A stretch of DNA of 64,000 nt from JBBSNV01 sp964458605 (GTDB lineage Bacteria; Pseudomonadota; Alphaproteobacteria; Reyranellales; JAQSWP01), in assembly GCA_964458605.1 (NCBI GenBank), contig CAYWLS010000014.1:1-64000 (forward strand). The letters are read 5' to 3'. The position numbers were made by a program, and so were the translations under genes. Under the pieces are notes generated by a model that was not told the origin of the DNA, did no database searches, and saw only the letters and a list, made by a program, of their open reading frames with translations. Numbering within the stretch: the first letter of the stretch is position 1; every line of letters begins with the position of its first letter. Below are positions 42,555-50,414 of the stretch, piece after piece.

Positions 42555-43784
42555 ATGGCGGAAAGCCAGATTGACGGGTTCTGCGATCCGAAATTCCAGG
42601 CCGTGCGCGATGCCTTCGTCGAGAATTTTCGCAGCCGCGAGGAATTGGGCGCCAGCGTCTGCCTGACCCTGGGCGGCAAGACTGTGGTCGATCTGTGGGG
42701 CGGCTTCGCCGACGAAGCCCGGACCAGGCCGTGGCACAGGAACACGATCTCCATCGTGTTCTCCTGCACCAAAGGCGCCACCGCGCTCTGTGCCCACATC
42801 CTGAAAAGTCGCAACCAGATCGACTACGACGCGCCGGCGTCGCGCTATTGGCCCGACTATGCGCAGGCCGGCAAGGAAGCCACCACCGTGCGCATGATGC
42901 TGGACCATTCCGCCGGTGCGGCGGCGCTGCGCGAGACCGTGCGCAAGGACGGCGCCAACGACTGGAACTATATGGTCGGCCTGCTGGAGAAGCAGGAGCC
43001 GTTCTGGCAGCCCGGCACGCGCAACGGCTATCACGGCCTGACCTTCGGCTGGACGGTGGGCGAGATCGTGCGCCGCGTTTCGGGCCAGTCGCTGGGCACT
43101 TTCTTTCAGAACGAGGTCGCCCGACCGCTGGGCATCGATTTCTGGATCGGCCTACCCGAAGACCAGGAACATCGCGTGGCGCCGATGATCCGCTATGCCT
43201 GGCCCGCCGACACCGCGCTGCCCAAATTCCTGCAGGCGGTGGTCAAGGACAAGACTTCGATCCCGGCGCTGTTCCTGCTCAACAGCGGCGGCTTCATGGC
43301 CAACGGCGCTAACAGCCGGGCCGGCCATGCCGCCGAGATCGGCGCCGCCAACGGCATCTCCAACGCCCGCGGCCTGGCCGGCATGTATCAGCCGCTGGCC
43401 AATGGCGGCGGCAAGCTGGTCGACCGGGACACGCTTTCGGAGATGGGCCGGGTGGCGATGGCGACGCATTTCGACGCCACCTTGTGCATCCCGACCCGCT
43501 TCGCGCTGGGCTTCATGAAGTCGATGGACAACAGGAAGCGCAGCGACGGCGCGGCGATCATGCCGGGCATCGACAGCGTGATCCTGAGCGATGCCGCGTT
43601 CGGCCATGTCGGCGCCGGCGGCAGCATCGGCTTCGCCGATCCCGACTGCGGCATGAGCTTCGGCTACAGCATGAACCGCATGGGCGCGGGCATCCTGCTC
43701 AACCCGCGCGGCCAGGCGCTGGTCGATGCCGCCTATCGTTGCCTGGGCTATCGCGACAACCACAGCGGCGTGTGGCGGCAATAA
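42555..43784 (+). CDS. Class C beta-lactamase-related serine hydrolase
   Basis: This 409-residue esterase/beta-lactamase-fold protein has the nucleophile motif SCTK (Ser70-Lys73), a Tyr-containing NGYHGLTFGW motif and the third motif HVGAGG. It has no signal peptide, so it is probably a cytoplasmic esterase rather than a resistance enzyme. The ATG at 42555 has GGAGGA four bases upstream; the ATG-like GTG/TTG starts further upstream lack one. Confidence 0.88.
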   Translation: MAESQIDGFCDPKFQAVRDAFVENFRSREELGASVCLTLGGKTVVDLWGGFADEARTRPWHRNTISIVFSCTKGATALCAHILKSRNQIDYDAPASRYWPDYAQAGKEATTVRMMLDHSAGAAALRETVRKDGANDWNYMVGLLEKQEPFWQPGTRNGYHGLTFGWTVGEIVRRVSGQSLGTFFQNEVARPLGIDFWIGLPEDQEHRVAPMIRYAWPADTALPKFLQAVVKDKTSIPALFLLNSGGFMANGANSRAGHAAEIGAANGISNARGLAGMYQPLANGGGKLVDRDTLSEMGRVAMATHFDATLCIPTRFALGFMKSMDNRKRSDGAAIMPGIDSVILSDAAFGHVGAGGSIGFADPDCGMSFGYSMNRMGAGILLNPRGQALVDAAYRCLGYRDNHSGVWRQ

Positions 43785-43924
43785 ATTCGCTACAGGGTTA
43801 TGACAAGGCGGTAGCGTTACACGATACCGTCACACCCAACCTATTGTGTTTTCCCATTCGGTTGGCCAGAATACCCGCATGTTCGAGCGTCCGATCGCAG
43901 AACGACAACGCAGGAGACTGAGGC

Positions 43925-44488
43925 GTGACCGCGCCGCCTGACTCCTGCCCGGCATTGGTGCTCAATGCCGATTTCCGGCCGCTCAGCTATTTCCCGTTGT
44001 CGCTGTGGTCCTGGCAGGACGCCATCAAGGCGGTGTTTCTCGACCGCGTCAGCGTGATCTCCGAATACGACCGCACCATCCGCAGTCCCAGCCTGCAGAT
44101 GCGCCTGCCCAGCGTGATCGCGCTCAAGGAATACATTCCCGCCGCGCGCCGGCCGGCCTTCACGCGCTTCAACGTGTTCCTGCGCGACAAGTTCGAGTGC
44201 CAGTATTGCGGCCACTCCTTCGGCGCCCACGACCTGACCTTCGACCACCTGATCCCGCGCTCCCTGGGCGGGCGCACCACCTGGCTCAACGTCGTGGCCG
44301 CCTGCGCACCCTGCAATCTGCGCAAAGGCAACCGGCTGGCCCATCAGGCCGGAATGCACCCGATCCGCCTGCCCGACGAGCCCAGTTCGGCGGAGCTGCA
44401 GGAGAACGGCCGCGGCTTTCCGCCCAACTACCTGCATCAGAGCTGGCGCGACTTTCTTTATTGGGATAGCGAATTGGAGCCGGCATAA
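43925..44488 (+). CDS. HNH endonuclease family protein
   Basis: This 187-residue protein has a zinc-stabilised HNH domain: Cys92/Cys95 and Cys127/Cys130 bind zinc around DLTFDHLIPRSLGG (Asp107-His108) and Asn122. Proteins of this exact layout are widespread in alphaproteobacteria as stand-alone genes with unknown targets. The start is GTG at 43925 with GGAG eight bases upstream. It lies between two serine hydrolase genes. The 140-bp gap before it contains an inverted repeat CCAACC ... GGTTGG. Confidence 0.88.
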   Translation: MTAPPDSCPALVLNADFRPLSYFPLSLWSWQDAIKAVFLDRVSVISEYDRTIRSPSLQMRLPSVIALKEYIPAARRPAFTRFNVFLRDKFECQYCGHSFGAHDLTFDHLIPRSLGGRTTWLNVVAACAPCNLRKGNRLAHQAGMHPIRLPDEPSSAELQENGRGFPPNYLHQSWRDFLYWDSELEPA

Positions 44489-44535
44489 TCTTTCCAGACG
44501 CGCCGCCCCAGGGTGGCGATTGCTGGGAGGATGCC

Positions 44536-45672
44536 ATGCCGTTCGACTTGCCTGCCGGTGACCCGCGGTCGCTGGGCCTCGATCCCGCCGCGCTCAACCG
44601 CCTGATCGAAACCATCGAGAAGCAGATCGACGAGGGCTGGTATCCCGGCTGCGAGATCGCCATCGCGCGCAACGGTCGCTTCGCGCTGACGCGGCATTTC
44701 GGCAATGCCCGCACCGTGCCCCAGCCGGTCAAGGCCGACGACCGCACCCTGTGGCTGCTCTATTCCAACACCAAGGTGATCACCGCCGCCGCGCTGTGGC
44801 AACTGGTCGAGCGCGGCAAGCTGCGCTTCACCGACACGGTCGCCGAGCACCTGCCGGGCTTCGCCAGGAACGGCAAGCAAAACATCACGGTGCTGCAGGT
44901 CATCACCCACCAGGGCGGCTTCCCCGATGGCAGCTTTCCGCCCGATAGCTGGCTGGACATCGAGAAGCGGCGGGAGGCTGCCGCCAACCTGACGCTGCAA
45001 TGGACCCCCGGCTCGCAGGTCTCCTACCACCCGCTGGCGGCGCATTGGGTGATCGCCGCGCTGATCGAGGCCGTGACCGGCCGCGACTTCAAGGACGTGA
45101 TCCGCGAGGAGCTGCTCGAACCGCTGGGCCTGGCCGACCAGATCCATGTCGGCCTGCCCGATGCGGAGCACGGCCGCGCCGTCGACATGCACACGCCCGA
45201 GGGCGACGATCCGCTGAAGCTGATCCCGCTCAAGGACAGCAACAACTCGCTGTGGCGGCGGGCCGGCGCGCCGGGCGGCGGCGGCTATGCCACGGCGCGC
45301 GCCATGGCGACTTTCTATCAGATGCTGCTGGCCGGCGGCTCGCTCAACGGCACGCGCGTGCTGTCGCCGGCGGTGATCCGCCACGCCACGCAGAATTTCA
45401 CCGGCGACCGGGTCGATCTCTATATGGGCATGCCGATGCATCGCGGCCTGGGCCCGCACCGCCGCGGCACCACGCCGACCATCCGCGGCCTGGGCGCGCT
45501 GGCGACGCCGGAGACCTTCGGCCATGGCGGCGTCGGCTCGTCCTATTGCTGGGCCGATCCGCGCTCGGGCGTGTCGTTTGCCTATCTCACCAACGCCCGC
45601 CAGCCCGATCCGTGGCATTCCCAGCGACTGGACACGATCTCCAACTTCGTGCACGCGGCGATCGTGGGTTAG
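44536..45672 (+). CDS. Class C beta-lactamase-related serine hydrolase
   Basis: This 378-residue member of the beta-lactamase/transpeptidase-like superfamily has SNTK (Ser77-Lys80) as catalytic motif 1, VSYHPLAAH in place of YxN, and GHGGVGSS as motif 3. It has no signal peptide. A GGGAGGA ribosome site precedes the ATG. It is only distantly similar to the hydrolase at 42555. The substrate is unknown. Confidence 0.87.
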   Translation: MPFDLPAGDPRSLGLDPAALNRLIETIEKQIDEGWYPGCEIAIARNGRFALTRHFGNARTVPQPVKADDRTLWLLYSNTKVITAAALWQLVERGKLRFTDTVAEHLPGFARNGKQNITVLQVITHQGGFPDGSFPPDSWLDIEKRREAAANLTLQWTPGSQVSYHPLAAHWVIAALIEAVTGRDFKDVIREELLEPLGLADQIHVGLPDAEHGRAVDMHTPEGDDPLKLIPLKDSNNSLWRRAGAPGGGGYATARAMATFYQMLLAGGSLNGTRVLSPAVIRHATQNFTGDRVDLYMGMPMHRGLGPHRRGTTPTIRGLGALATPETFGHGGVGSSYCWADPRSGVSFAYLTNARQPDPWHSQRLDTISNFVHAAIVG

Positions 45673-45790
45673 ACATCATCCCGAGCGTAGGATCTTGCTT
45701 CAGCGGCGCGCGGTTCACGGCGATGAGCGGCAAACGCGGCAGCAAGATGCTTCGCTCAGCATGGGGTTATTTCAACTGTTCCTTCTCGCC
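45673..45790. repeat. Intergenic repeat between convergent genes (copy 2)
   Basis: This gap starts with CATCATCCCGAGCG, contains CTTGCTTCA, and closes with AAGATGCTTCGCTCAGCATG; AGGATCTTGC and GCAAGATGCTT are inverted relative to each other. It shares TCATCCCGAGCG and CTTCGCTCAG with 1582-1678. Both copies lie between convergent stop codons. Confidence 0.6.
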
Positions 45791-46339
45791 CTATTTTAAA
45801 GGCGGCTCTTCGCCGCGCGGCAGCGGCATGCGGAACACGTTGAGGGTCAGCGACACCAGGCAGTAATAGCCGATCACGCCCACCAGTTCGACTACGGTGG
45901 GCTCGCCGAACAGCGCCACGGCGCGGGCATAGGTCTCGTCGGTCACGTAGTGCAGCGCATAGGCCTCGTTGCAGAAATCGTAGATCGCCGCTTCGTCGTC
46001 GGCCATCGCGGCCGGCCGCTGGCGCACCCGGATCGCCTCGATGATCGCGTCGGCCAGCCCGGCCTCGCGCGCCATGCGGGCATGGGCGTACCACTCGAAC
46101 TGCGCCGTCCAGTGCCGCGCCGTCATCAGGATGGCCAGCTCCGAGAGTCGTTTGGGCAGGGAGGTGTTGAAGCGGCAGAACTCGCCCAGCTTCTGCGCCC
46201 GGTCGGCCAGCGCCGGGCTGCGCAGCCAGGCGGCGAACGGCCCGCCGATGCCGCCGCGCGGCCCGGCCAGGATGTCGTCATGGACCTTTTTCTGCTCGGG
46301 CGTGAGCCTGGCCGGTTCCAGCGGCGCCAGACGCGACAT
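45791..46339 (-). CDS. Carboxymuconolactone decarboxylase-family protein
   Basis: This 182-residue all-alpha protein of the CMD/AhpD fold has LSELAILMTARHWTAQFEW and YAHARMAREAGL, the conserved helix pair of the family. The AhpD CxxC redox pair is missing, so it is closer to decarboxylase-type members than to peroxidase-linked AhpD. GGGAG before the ATG supports the start. It follows the class II aldolase gene by 17 bp in the same direction. Confidence 0.83.
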   Translation of the reverse strand: MSRLAPLEPARLTPEQKKVHDDILAGPRGGIGGPFAAWLRSPALADRAQKLGEFCRFNTSLPKRLSELAILMTARHWTAQFEWYAHARMAREAGLADAIIEAIRVRQRPAAMADDEAAIYDFCNEAYALHYVTDETYARAVALFGEPTVVELVGVIGYYCLVSLTLNVFRMPLPRGEEPPLK

Positions 46340-46356
46340 GGCAATCTCCCTTGACG

Positions 46357-47085
46357 TTACAGCGCCGACCAGCCCGGCTCCTCGCGGTCGAGGATGCGCT
46401 TGAGGGCGGCGAAATGGTAGTCGGCCTGCTGGCTTTCGCCGGCCATCTGGCGCGCGGTCTTCTGCACGATCTGGGTCGGCACGACGGCCAGCTTGCGGCC
46501 GGTCGACATCGCCAGCACCTGGAGCTGGGCGGCGCGCTCCAGGTAATAAAGCTCGTCGAACGCCATGGCGACGCTGGGACCGCTGACGATCACGCCGTGA
46601 TTGCCGAGCAAGGCGATATCGGCCGCGCCCATCGCCCGGCACAGCCGGTCGCCCTCGCTGTCGTCCAGCGCCAGGCCGTTATAGGCGTCGTCATAGGCGA
46701 TGCGGTTGTGGAAGCGCAGCGCGTTCTGGCTGCACATCTCCAGCCGACCGCCTTCGATCGCGGTCAGCGCCGTGGCATAGGGCATGTGGGTGTGCAGCAC
46801 CGCCCTGGCATTGGGCTTGCCCAGATGGATGCGGGCGTGGATGAAGAAGGCGGTGGGCTCGACCGGATGACGCCCTTCGATCACCTTGCCGCGGGCATCG
46901 CTCAGCACGATGTCGCCGGCCGTGACCTCGGACCAGTGCAGGCCCTGCGGATTGATCAGAAAGCGGTCGCTCGTGCCTGGCGCCACGACGCTGAAATGGT
47001 TGCACACGCCCTCGTGCAGCCCCAGCCGCGCCGCCCAGCGCAATGCGGCGGCCAGATCGATGCGCGCCTGGTCGATCGGATTCAT
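46357..47085 (-). CDS. Class II aldolase/adducin-family protein
   Basis: This 242-residue zinc-dependent aldolase-fold protein has the N-terminal helix ALRWAARLGLHEGVCNHFSV, zinc-binding His residues in AVLHTHMPYATAL and a third region LLGNHGVIVSG. The family cleaves sugar phosphates or acts as decarboxylase; the substrate is not known. The ATG at 47085 has GGGGAG four bases upstream and is preferred over the ATG at 47097. The pairing with a CMD-fold gene suggests a shared catabolic step. Confidence 0.86.
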   Translation of the reverse strand: MNPIDQARIDLAAALRWAARLGLHEGVCNHFSVVAPGTSDRFLINPQGLHWSEVTAGDIVLSDARGKVIEGRHPVEPTAFFIHARIHLGKPNARAVLHTHMPYATALTAIEGGRLEMCSQNALRFHNRIAYDDAYNGLALDDSEGDRLCRAMGAADIALLGNHGVIVSGPSVAMAFDELYYLERAAQLQVLAMSTGRKLAVVPTQIVQKTARQMAGESQQADYHFAALKRILDREEPGWSAL

Positions 47086-47181
47086 CTCGCTCCCCATGTC
47101 CGAGGATAGAGCGGCGGCGGCCGCGCCAAAAGGCCCCGGCCAATGTTCGTTGTGCGTCCGGTGGCGCCCGGCGCGGTCGTG

Positions 47182-47772
47182 CTAGAATCGGGTCGACAGC
47201 CAGATCGCCAGGCGCGAAGCCGCCTTGACCCCGGCCGACAGCAGCGGATAGCCCAGCGTGTCTTCGGCGCCGTGCTTCAGCGCCTCGTCGCGATGGTGCA
47301 ACTCGTCGGCGCGGAAGCCGTCGATGGTGTTGCGCAGTTCCTTCTCGTCGTCGCCCAGCGCGGCCACCTGGTCGGCATAGTGCCGGTCGATCACTTCCTC
47401 GACCGCGACGGTGCAAGCCATGGCCGCTTTCTCGCCCAGCAGGGCGGTGGCGGCGCCCAACGCGAAGCCGGCGACATGCCAGATCGGCTGCAGCAGAGTC
47501 GGCCGCACCCGGCGTTCGACCAGCAGCCGGTCGAAGGCGGCCTTATGCGCCTCCTCCTGCCGCGCCATGGTGGCGATGGCGCGCTGGCTCTTGTGCCGGG
47601 TGCGCCGGCGCCGCTTCATCACCGCGAGCTGGCCGGCATAGATGCGCACGGCGCCGTATTCGCCGGCGTGATCGACCCGCAGCATGCGGGCAATGGTATC
47701 GGCCGGTTCGCGATCGCCCGGCTGCCGGCCCTCGCCGGTCACGGCGGGCGATTTGACGTCGATGTCGCTCAT
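47182..47772 (-). CDS. coq7: Demethoxyubiquinone hydroxylase (COQ7-type)
   Basis: This di-iron enzyme carries out the C6 hydroxylation of demethoxyubiquinone in ubiquinone synthesis. The 196-residue protein has the ligand set in two repeats: Glu38 (DHAGEYGAVRIY), Glu73-x-x-His76 (QEEAHK), Glu125/126 (AVEEVIDRHY) and Glu157-x-x-His160 (DELHHRDE). Its ATG overlaps the dsbB stop by ATGA, so both are coupled. Confidence 0.94.
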   Translation of the reverse strand: MSDIDVKSPAVTGEGRQPGDREPADTIARMLRVDHAGEYGAVRIYAGQLAVMKRRRRTRHKSQRAIATMARQEEAHKAAFDRLLVERRVRPTLLQPIWHVAGFALGAATALLGEKAAMACTVAVEEVIDRHYADQVAALGDDEKELRNTIDGFRADELHHRDEALKHGAEDTLGYPLLSAGVKAASRLAIWLSTRF

Positions 47773-48293
47773 GCCGCTCTCCGTCCGCGCAGCACCGGCA
47801 AGGATGCCAGCAAAGCCACGCCCAGGGACACGCCCAGGGATACGATCGCGTTCCAGCCGGCCATCGAAATGCCGAACAGCGACCAGGGAATCTCGTCGCA
47901 GCGCACCACCGGCGTGCCCATCAGCCGCCTGGTCGCCTCTTCGGTCGACAGGCCGGTCAGCGAGCCGCCCGAGCAGCCCGTGGGCCCTGCCCACCATTTC
48001 TGTTCGACGCCGGCATGGAAGATGCCAATGCCGCCCGACACGGCCAGCGCCAATACGGCCAGGCCGGCCAGCAGCCAGCCGAGGCGGCCGCGCACCGCGA
48101 TGGCGGCGATCGCCAGCACCAGCGCCGCACCATGGGCATAGCGCTGGTCCATGCACAGATCGCACGGCGCCAGCCCGCCCAGGAACTGGAAGCCCAGCGC
48201 GCCCAGCAGCAGCGCGCCGCTGGCAAGGAAGACGACCAGGGCCAGCCGCGCCGGGCGGTCGAGCCAGTTTGTTGCAGAAGCGATGGCGCTCAT
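47769..48293 (-). CDS. dsbB: Disulfide bond formation protein DsbB
   Basis: DsbB reoxidises DsbA and passes electrons to quinone. The 174-residue membrane protein has four helices, the first redox pair CDLC (Cys44/Cys47) and a second pair Cys107 and Cys132 in the periplasmic loop. The segment RCDEIPWSLFGISMAGWN is typical. The coupling to coq7, which makes the quinone acceptor, is neat but may be coincidental. Confidence 0.93.
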   Translation of the reverse strand: MSAIASATNWLDRPARLALVVFLASGALLLGALGFQFLGGLAPCDLCMDQRYAHGAALVLAIAAIAVRGRLGWLLAGLAVLALAVSGGIGIFHAGVEQKWWAGPTGCSGGSLTGLSTEEATRRLMGTPVVRCDEIPWSLFGISMAGWNAIVSLGVSLGVALLASLPVLRGRRAA

Positions 48294-48362
48294 GGATCGG
48301 ATCCTATTGCCCGAACTATGGCCGGCGCGAGGCGGACGCGCCAGCGGCGCGCTTGCCGCAGG

Positions 48363-48941
48363 CTAGGCCAGATACTTGACCACCACGAAGCCGCCGACCA
48401 GCGCGATCAGGAAGGCCCAGGTCACCAGGGCCAGGCGCTTCTCGATGAAATGCCGGATCGGCTCGCCGAAGCGCCACAGCAGCGCCGCCTCGACGAAGAA
48501 GCGCACGCCGCGCGTCACGGCCGAGGCCCAGACGAAGGTGAACAGGTCGAAATGCGCCACGCCGCTGGCGATGGTCACCAGCTTGTAAGGGATGGGCGTC
48601 AGTCCCTTGATCAGGATGATCCAGGTGCCGTAGCGCTCGAACTCGGCGCGGAAATTGTCGAGCGCGCTCTGCAGGCCATAAGTCCGCACCACCCATTCGC
48701 CGATGGTCTCGAAGGCGAAATAGCCGATCGCATAGCCCAGCAGCCCGCCCAGCACCGAGGCAGTGGTAGCGGTGGCGGCGATCGCGAAGGCCCGCCGTCG
48801 GTTGGCCAGCACCATCGGCACCAGCATGATGTCAGGTGGGATCGGGAAGAACGAGCTCTCGGCGAAGGAAATGATCGCCAGCGCCGGCAGGGCGCGCCGG
48901 TCGCCCGCCAGTCGCATCATCCAGTCGTAAAGACGCTTCAT
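48363..48941 (-). CDS. YqaA/VTT-domain membrane protein
   Basis: This 192-residue membrane protein is related to the DedA/VTT superfamily (YqaA type). The conserved ESSFFPIPPDIMLVPM and the RYGTWIILIKGLTPIPYKLVTIASG segments are present, followed by a re-entrant region and C-terminal helices. Members are thought to move lipids or support membrane homeostasis; the specific role is unknown. It is upstream of dsbB with a 69-bp gap. Confidence 0.88.
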   Translation of the reverse strand: MKRLYDWMMRLAGDRRALPALAIISFAESSFFPIPPDIMLVPMVLANRRRAFAIAATATTASVLGGLLGYAIGYFAFETIGEWVVRTYGLQSALDNFRAEFERYGTWIILIKGLTPIPYKLVTIASGVAHFDLFTFVWASAVTRGVRFFVEAALLWRFGEPIRHFIEKRLALVTWAFLIALVGGFVVVKYLA

Positions 48942-49032
48942 GAACCGCCCGTCCACAATCCCGTCCGCAATCCGGTGGCGCTGTGTACCAGCCGCCCCGC
49001 CGGGCGGCAATCGCCTGGCGCCGCGCCGAACG

Positions 49033-49058
49033 GCCGGCGCAGCCTGCCGGCGCAGCCT
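49033..49058. repeat. Tandem 13-bp direct repeat upstream of the RND operon
   Basis: GCCGGCGCAGCCT occurs twice back to back (49033-49045 and 49046-49058) in the 264-bp gap between the YqaA-like gene and the RND adaptor gene. Directly repeated sites can bind a repressor or activator; no divergent regulator gene is nearby. The remaining gap sequence is very GC-rich and shows only a weak promoter-like pair (TTTGCC-N16-TGTAAG near 49135-49165). Confidence 0.4.
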
Positions 49059-49205
49059 CATGCTGCGCGGCGGCGTCTGTTCGACTGGCGGCGGGGCCTG
49101 CGCGCCCGGCAACCGGCAAATCCGGGCCGCCGGGTTTGCCGCCTGGGGCTTTGTCCTGTAAGGAAAGGCCTCGGGAGTTCGGGCGTTCCTGTCGGCCAGG
49201 GATTG

Positions 49206-50402
49206 ATGACGAAACACTGGAAAGCCTTCGTCGCGCTGGCGCTGCTGATCGTCGTCGGGGTCGGTGCCTATTGGTACCAGACCCGCGATTCGTCGGGCCT
49301 CGGCAGCAGCTCCACGGCCGACCAGCGGCCGGTCGATACTTCGCCGCCCAAGCCGACCACGACCGGCTTCGCCATGCCGGTGGAGGCAACCAAGGTGACG
49401 GTGCGCCCGGCGCGCCGCTCGACCACCGCGGTCGGCACGTTCCGCTCCTTCGAGTCGGTGATCGTGCGACCCGAGGTTTCCGGCCGCATCGTCGAGTTCG
49501 CCTTCAAGGAAGGCGAGAAGGTGAAAGCCGGCGCGGTGCTGGTCCGACTGGACGACACGCTGGAACGGGCCACGCTGTCCCAGGCCAAGTCGCAACTCGA
49601 GCTCGCCAAATCGAATTTCGAGCGCGCCCAGACCTTGCTGGCGCGCAATGCCGGCACGGTCAAGGCGCTGGACGAGGCGCGCGCGCAGCTGCAGACCAGC
49701 CAGGCGGCGCTCGACCTGGCGCAGGCGCGGTTGGACAAGATGACATTGACGGCGCCGTTCGACGGCACCCTGGGGCTGCGCAAGGTCAGCGTCGGCGCCT
49801 ATCTGGCGCCCGGCGCCGAAATCGTCAATCTCGAGCAGACCGATCCGCTCAAGATCGATTTCCGCGTGCCGGAGATTTTCCTGCCGGCGATCAAGGTCGG
49901 CGCACGCGTCGCGGTGCGGGCCGACGCCTTTCCCGGCCGCGCCTTCGAGGGCGAGATCTACGCCATCGATCCGCTGGTCGACGAGGCCGGCCGCTCGATC
50001 GTCATGCGCGCCCGCATCGCCAATCCCGAAGACGTGCTGCGGCCCGGCCTGTTCGCGCGCATCGACCTGGCGCTCGACGTCCGGCCTGAAGCGATCTTCG
50101 TCCCCGAGCAGGCGATCGTGCCAGTCGGCGACGACGCCTATGTGTTCAAGGTGATCGACGAGAAGGCCGTGCTGTCGAAGGTCGAGCTGGGCATGCGACG
50201 CACCGGCCAGGTCGAGGTGCTGGGCGGGCTGAAGGACGGCGACATGGTCGTGACGGGCGGCCTGCTGAAGATCAAGGACGGCTCCGCCGTTACGGTGGTG
50301 CCCAGCGAGACGCGCACCGACATCGCACCGCGCACCGGCGGCCAGCCGGGCGCCCCGTCGTCCGGTCAGAACGATCCCCCGCCTGCCGCCAAGACCAACT
50401 GA
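49206..50402 (+). CDS. RND efflux periplasmic adaptor (membrane-fusion protein)
   Basis: This 398-residue adaptor has an N-terminal hydrophobic anchor (about residues 7-24), the two lipoyl halves (VRPEVSGRIVEFAFKEGEKV and KMTLTAPFDGTLGLRKVSVG) and a coiled-coil hairpin between them. A beta-barrel and a membrane-proximal domain follow. It links an RND pump to an outer-membrane channel. AGGGA lies four bases before the ATG. The C-terminus ends in a Pro/Gly-rich stretch. Confidence 0.93.
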   Translation: MTKHWKAFVALALLIVVGVGAYWYQTRDSSGLGSSSTADQRPVDTSPPKPTTTGFAMPVEATKVTVRPARRSTTAVGTFRSFESVIVRPEVSGRIVEFAFKEGEKVKAGAVLVRLDDTLERATLSQAKSQLELAKSNFERAQTLLARNAGTVKALDEARAQLQTSQAALDLAQARLDKMTLTAPFDGTLGLRKVSVGAYLAPGAEIVNLEQTDPLKIDFRVPEIFLPAIKVGARVAVRADAFPGRAFEGEIYAIDPLVDEAGRSIVMRARIANPEDVLRPGLFARIDLALDVRPEAIFVPEQAIVPVGDDAYVFKVIDEKAVLSKVELGMRRTGQVEVLGGLKDGDMVVTGGLLKIKDGSAVTVVPSETRTDIAPRTGGQPGAPSSGQNDPPPAAKTN

Positions 50403-50414
50403 CGGGGCGCCGGC

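Noticed and set aside
43925..44488. HNH gene as part of a defence or restriction system
   Set aside because: No methylase, helicase or other defence gene is next to it; it is a common stand-alone family in alphaproteobacteria.
42555..45672. Beta-lactamase resistance genes
   Set aside because: Both proteins have the SxxK fold but lack signal peptides and a typical YxN motif, so cytoplasmic esterases are more likely.
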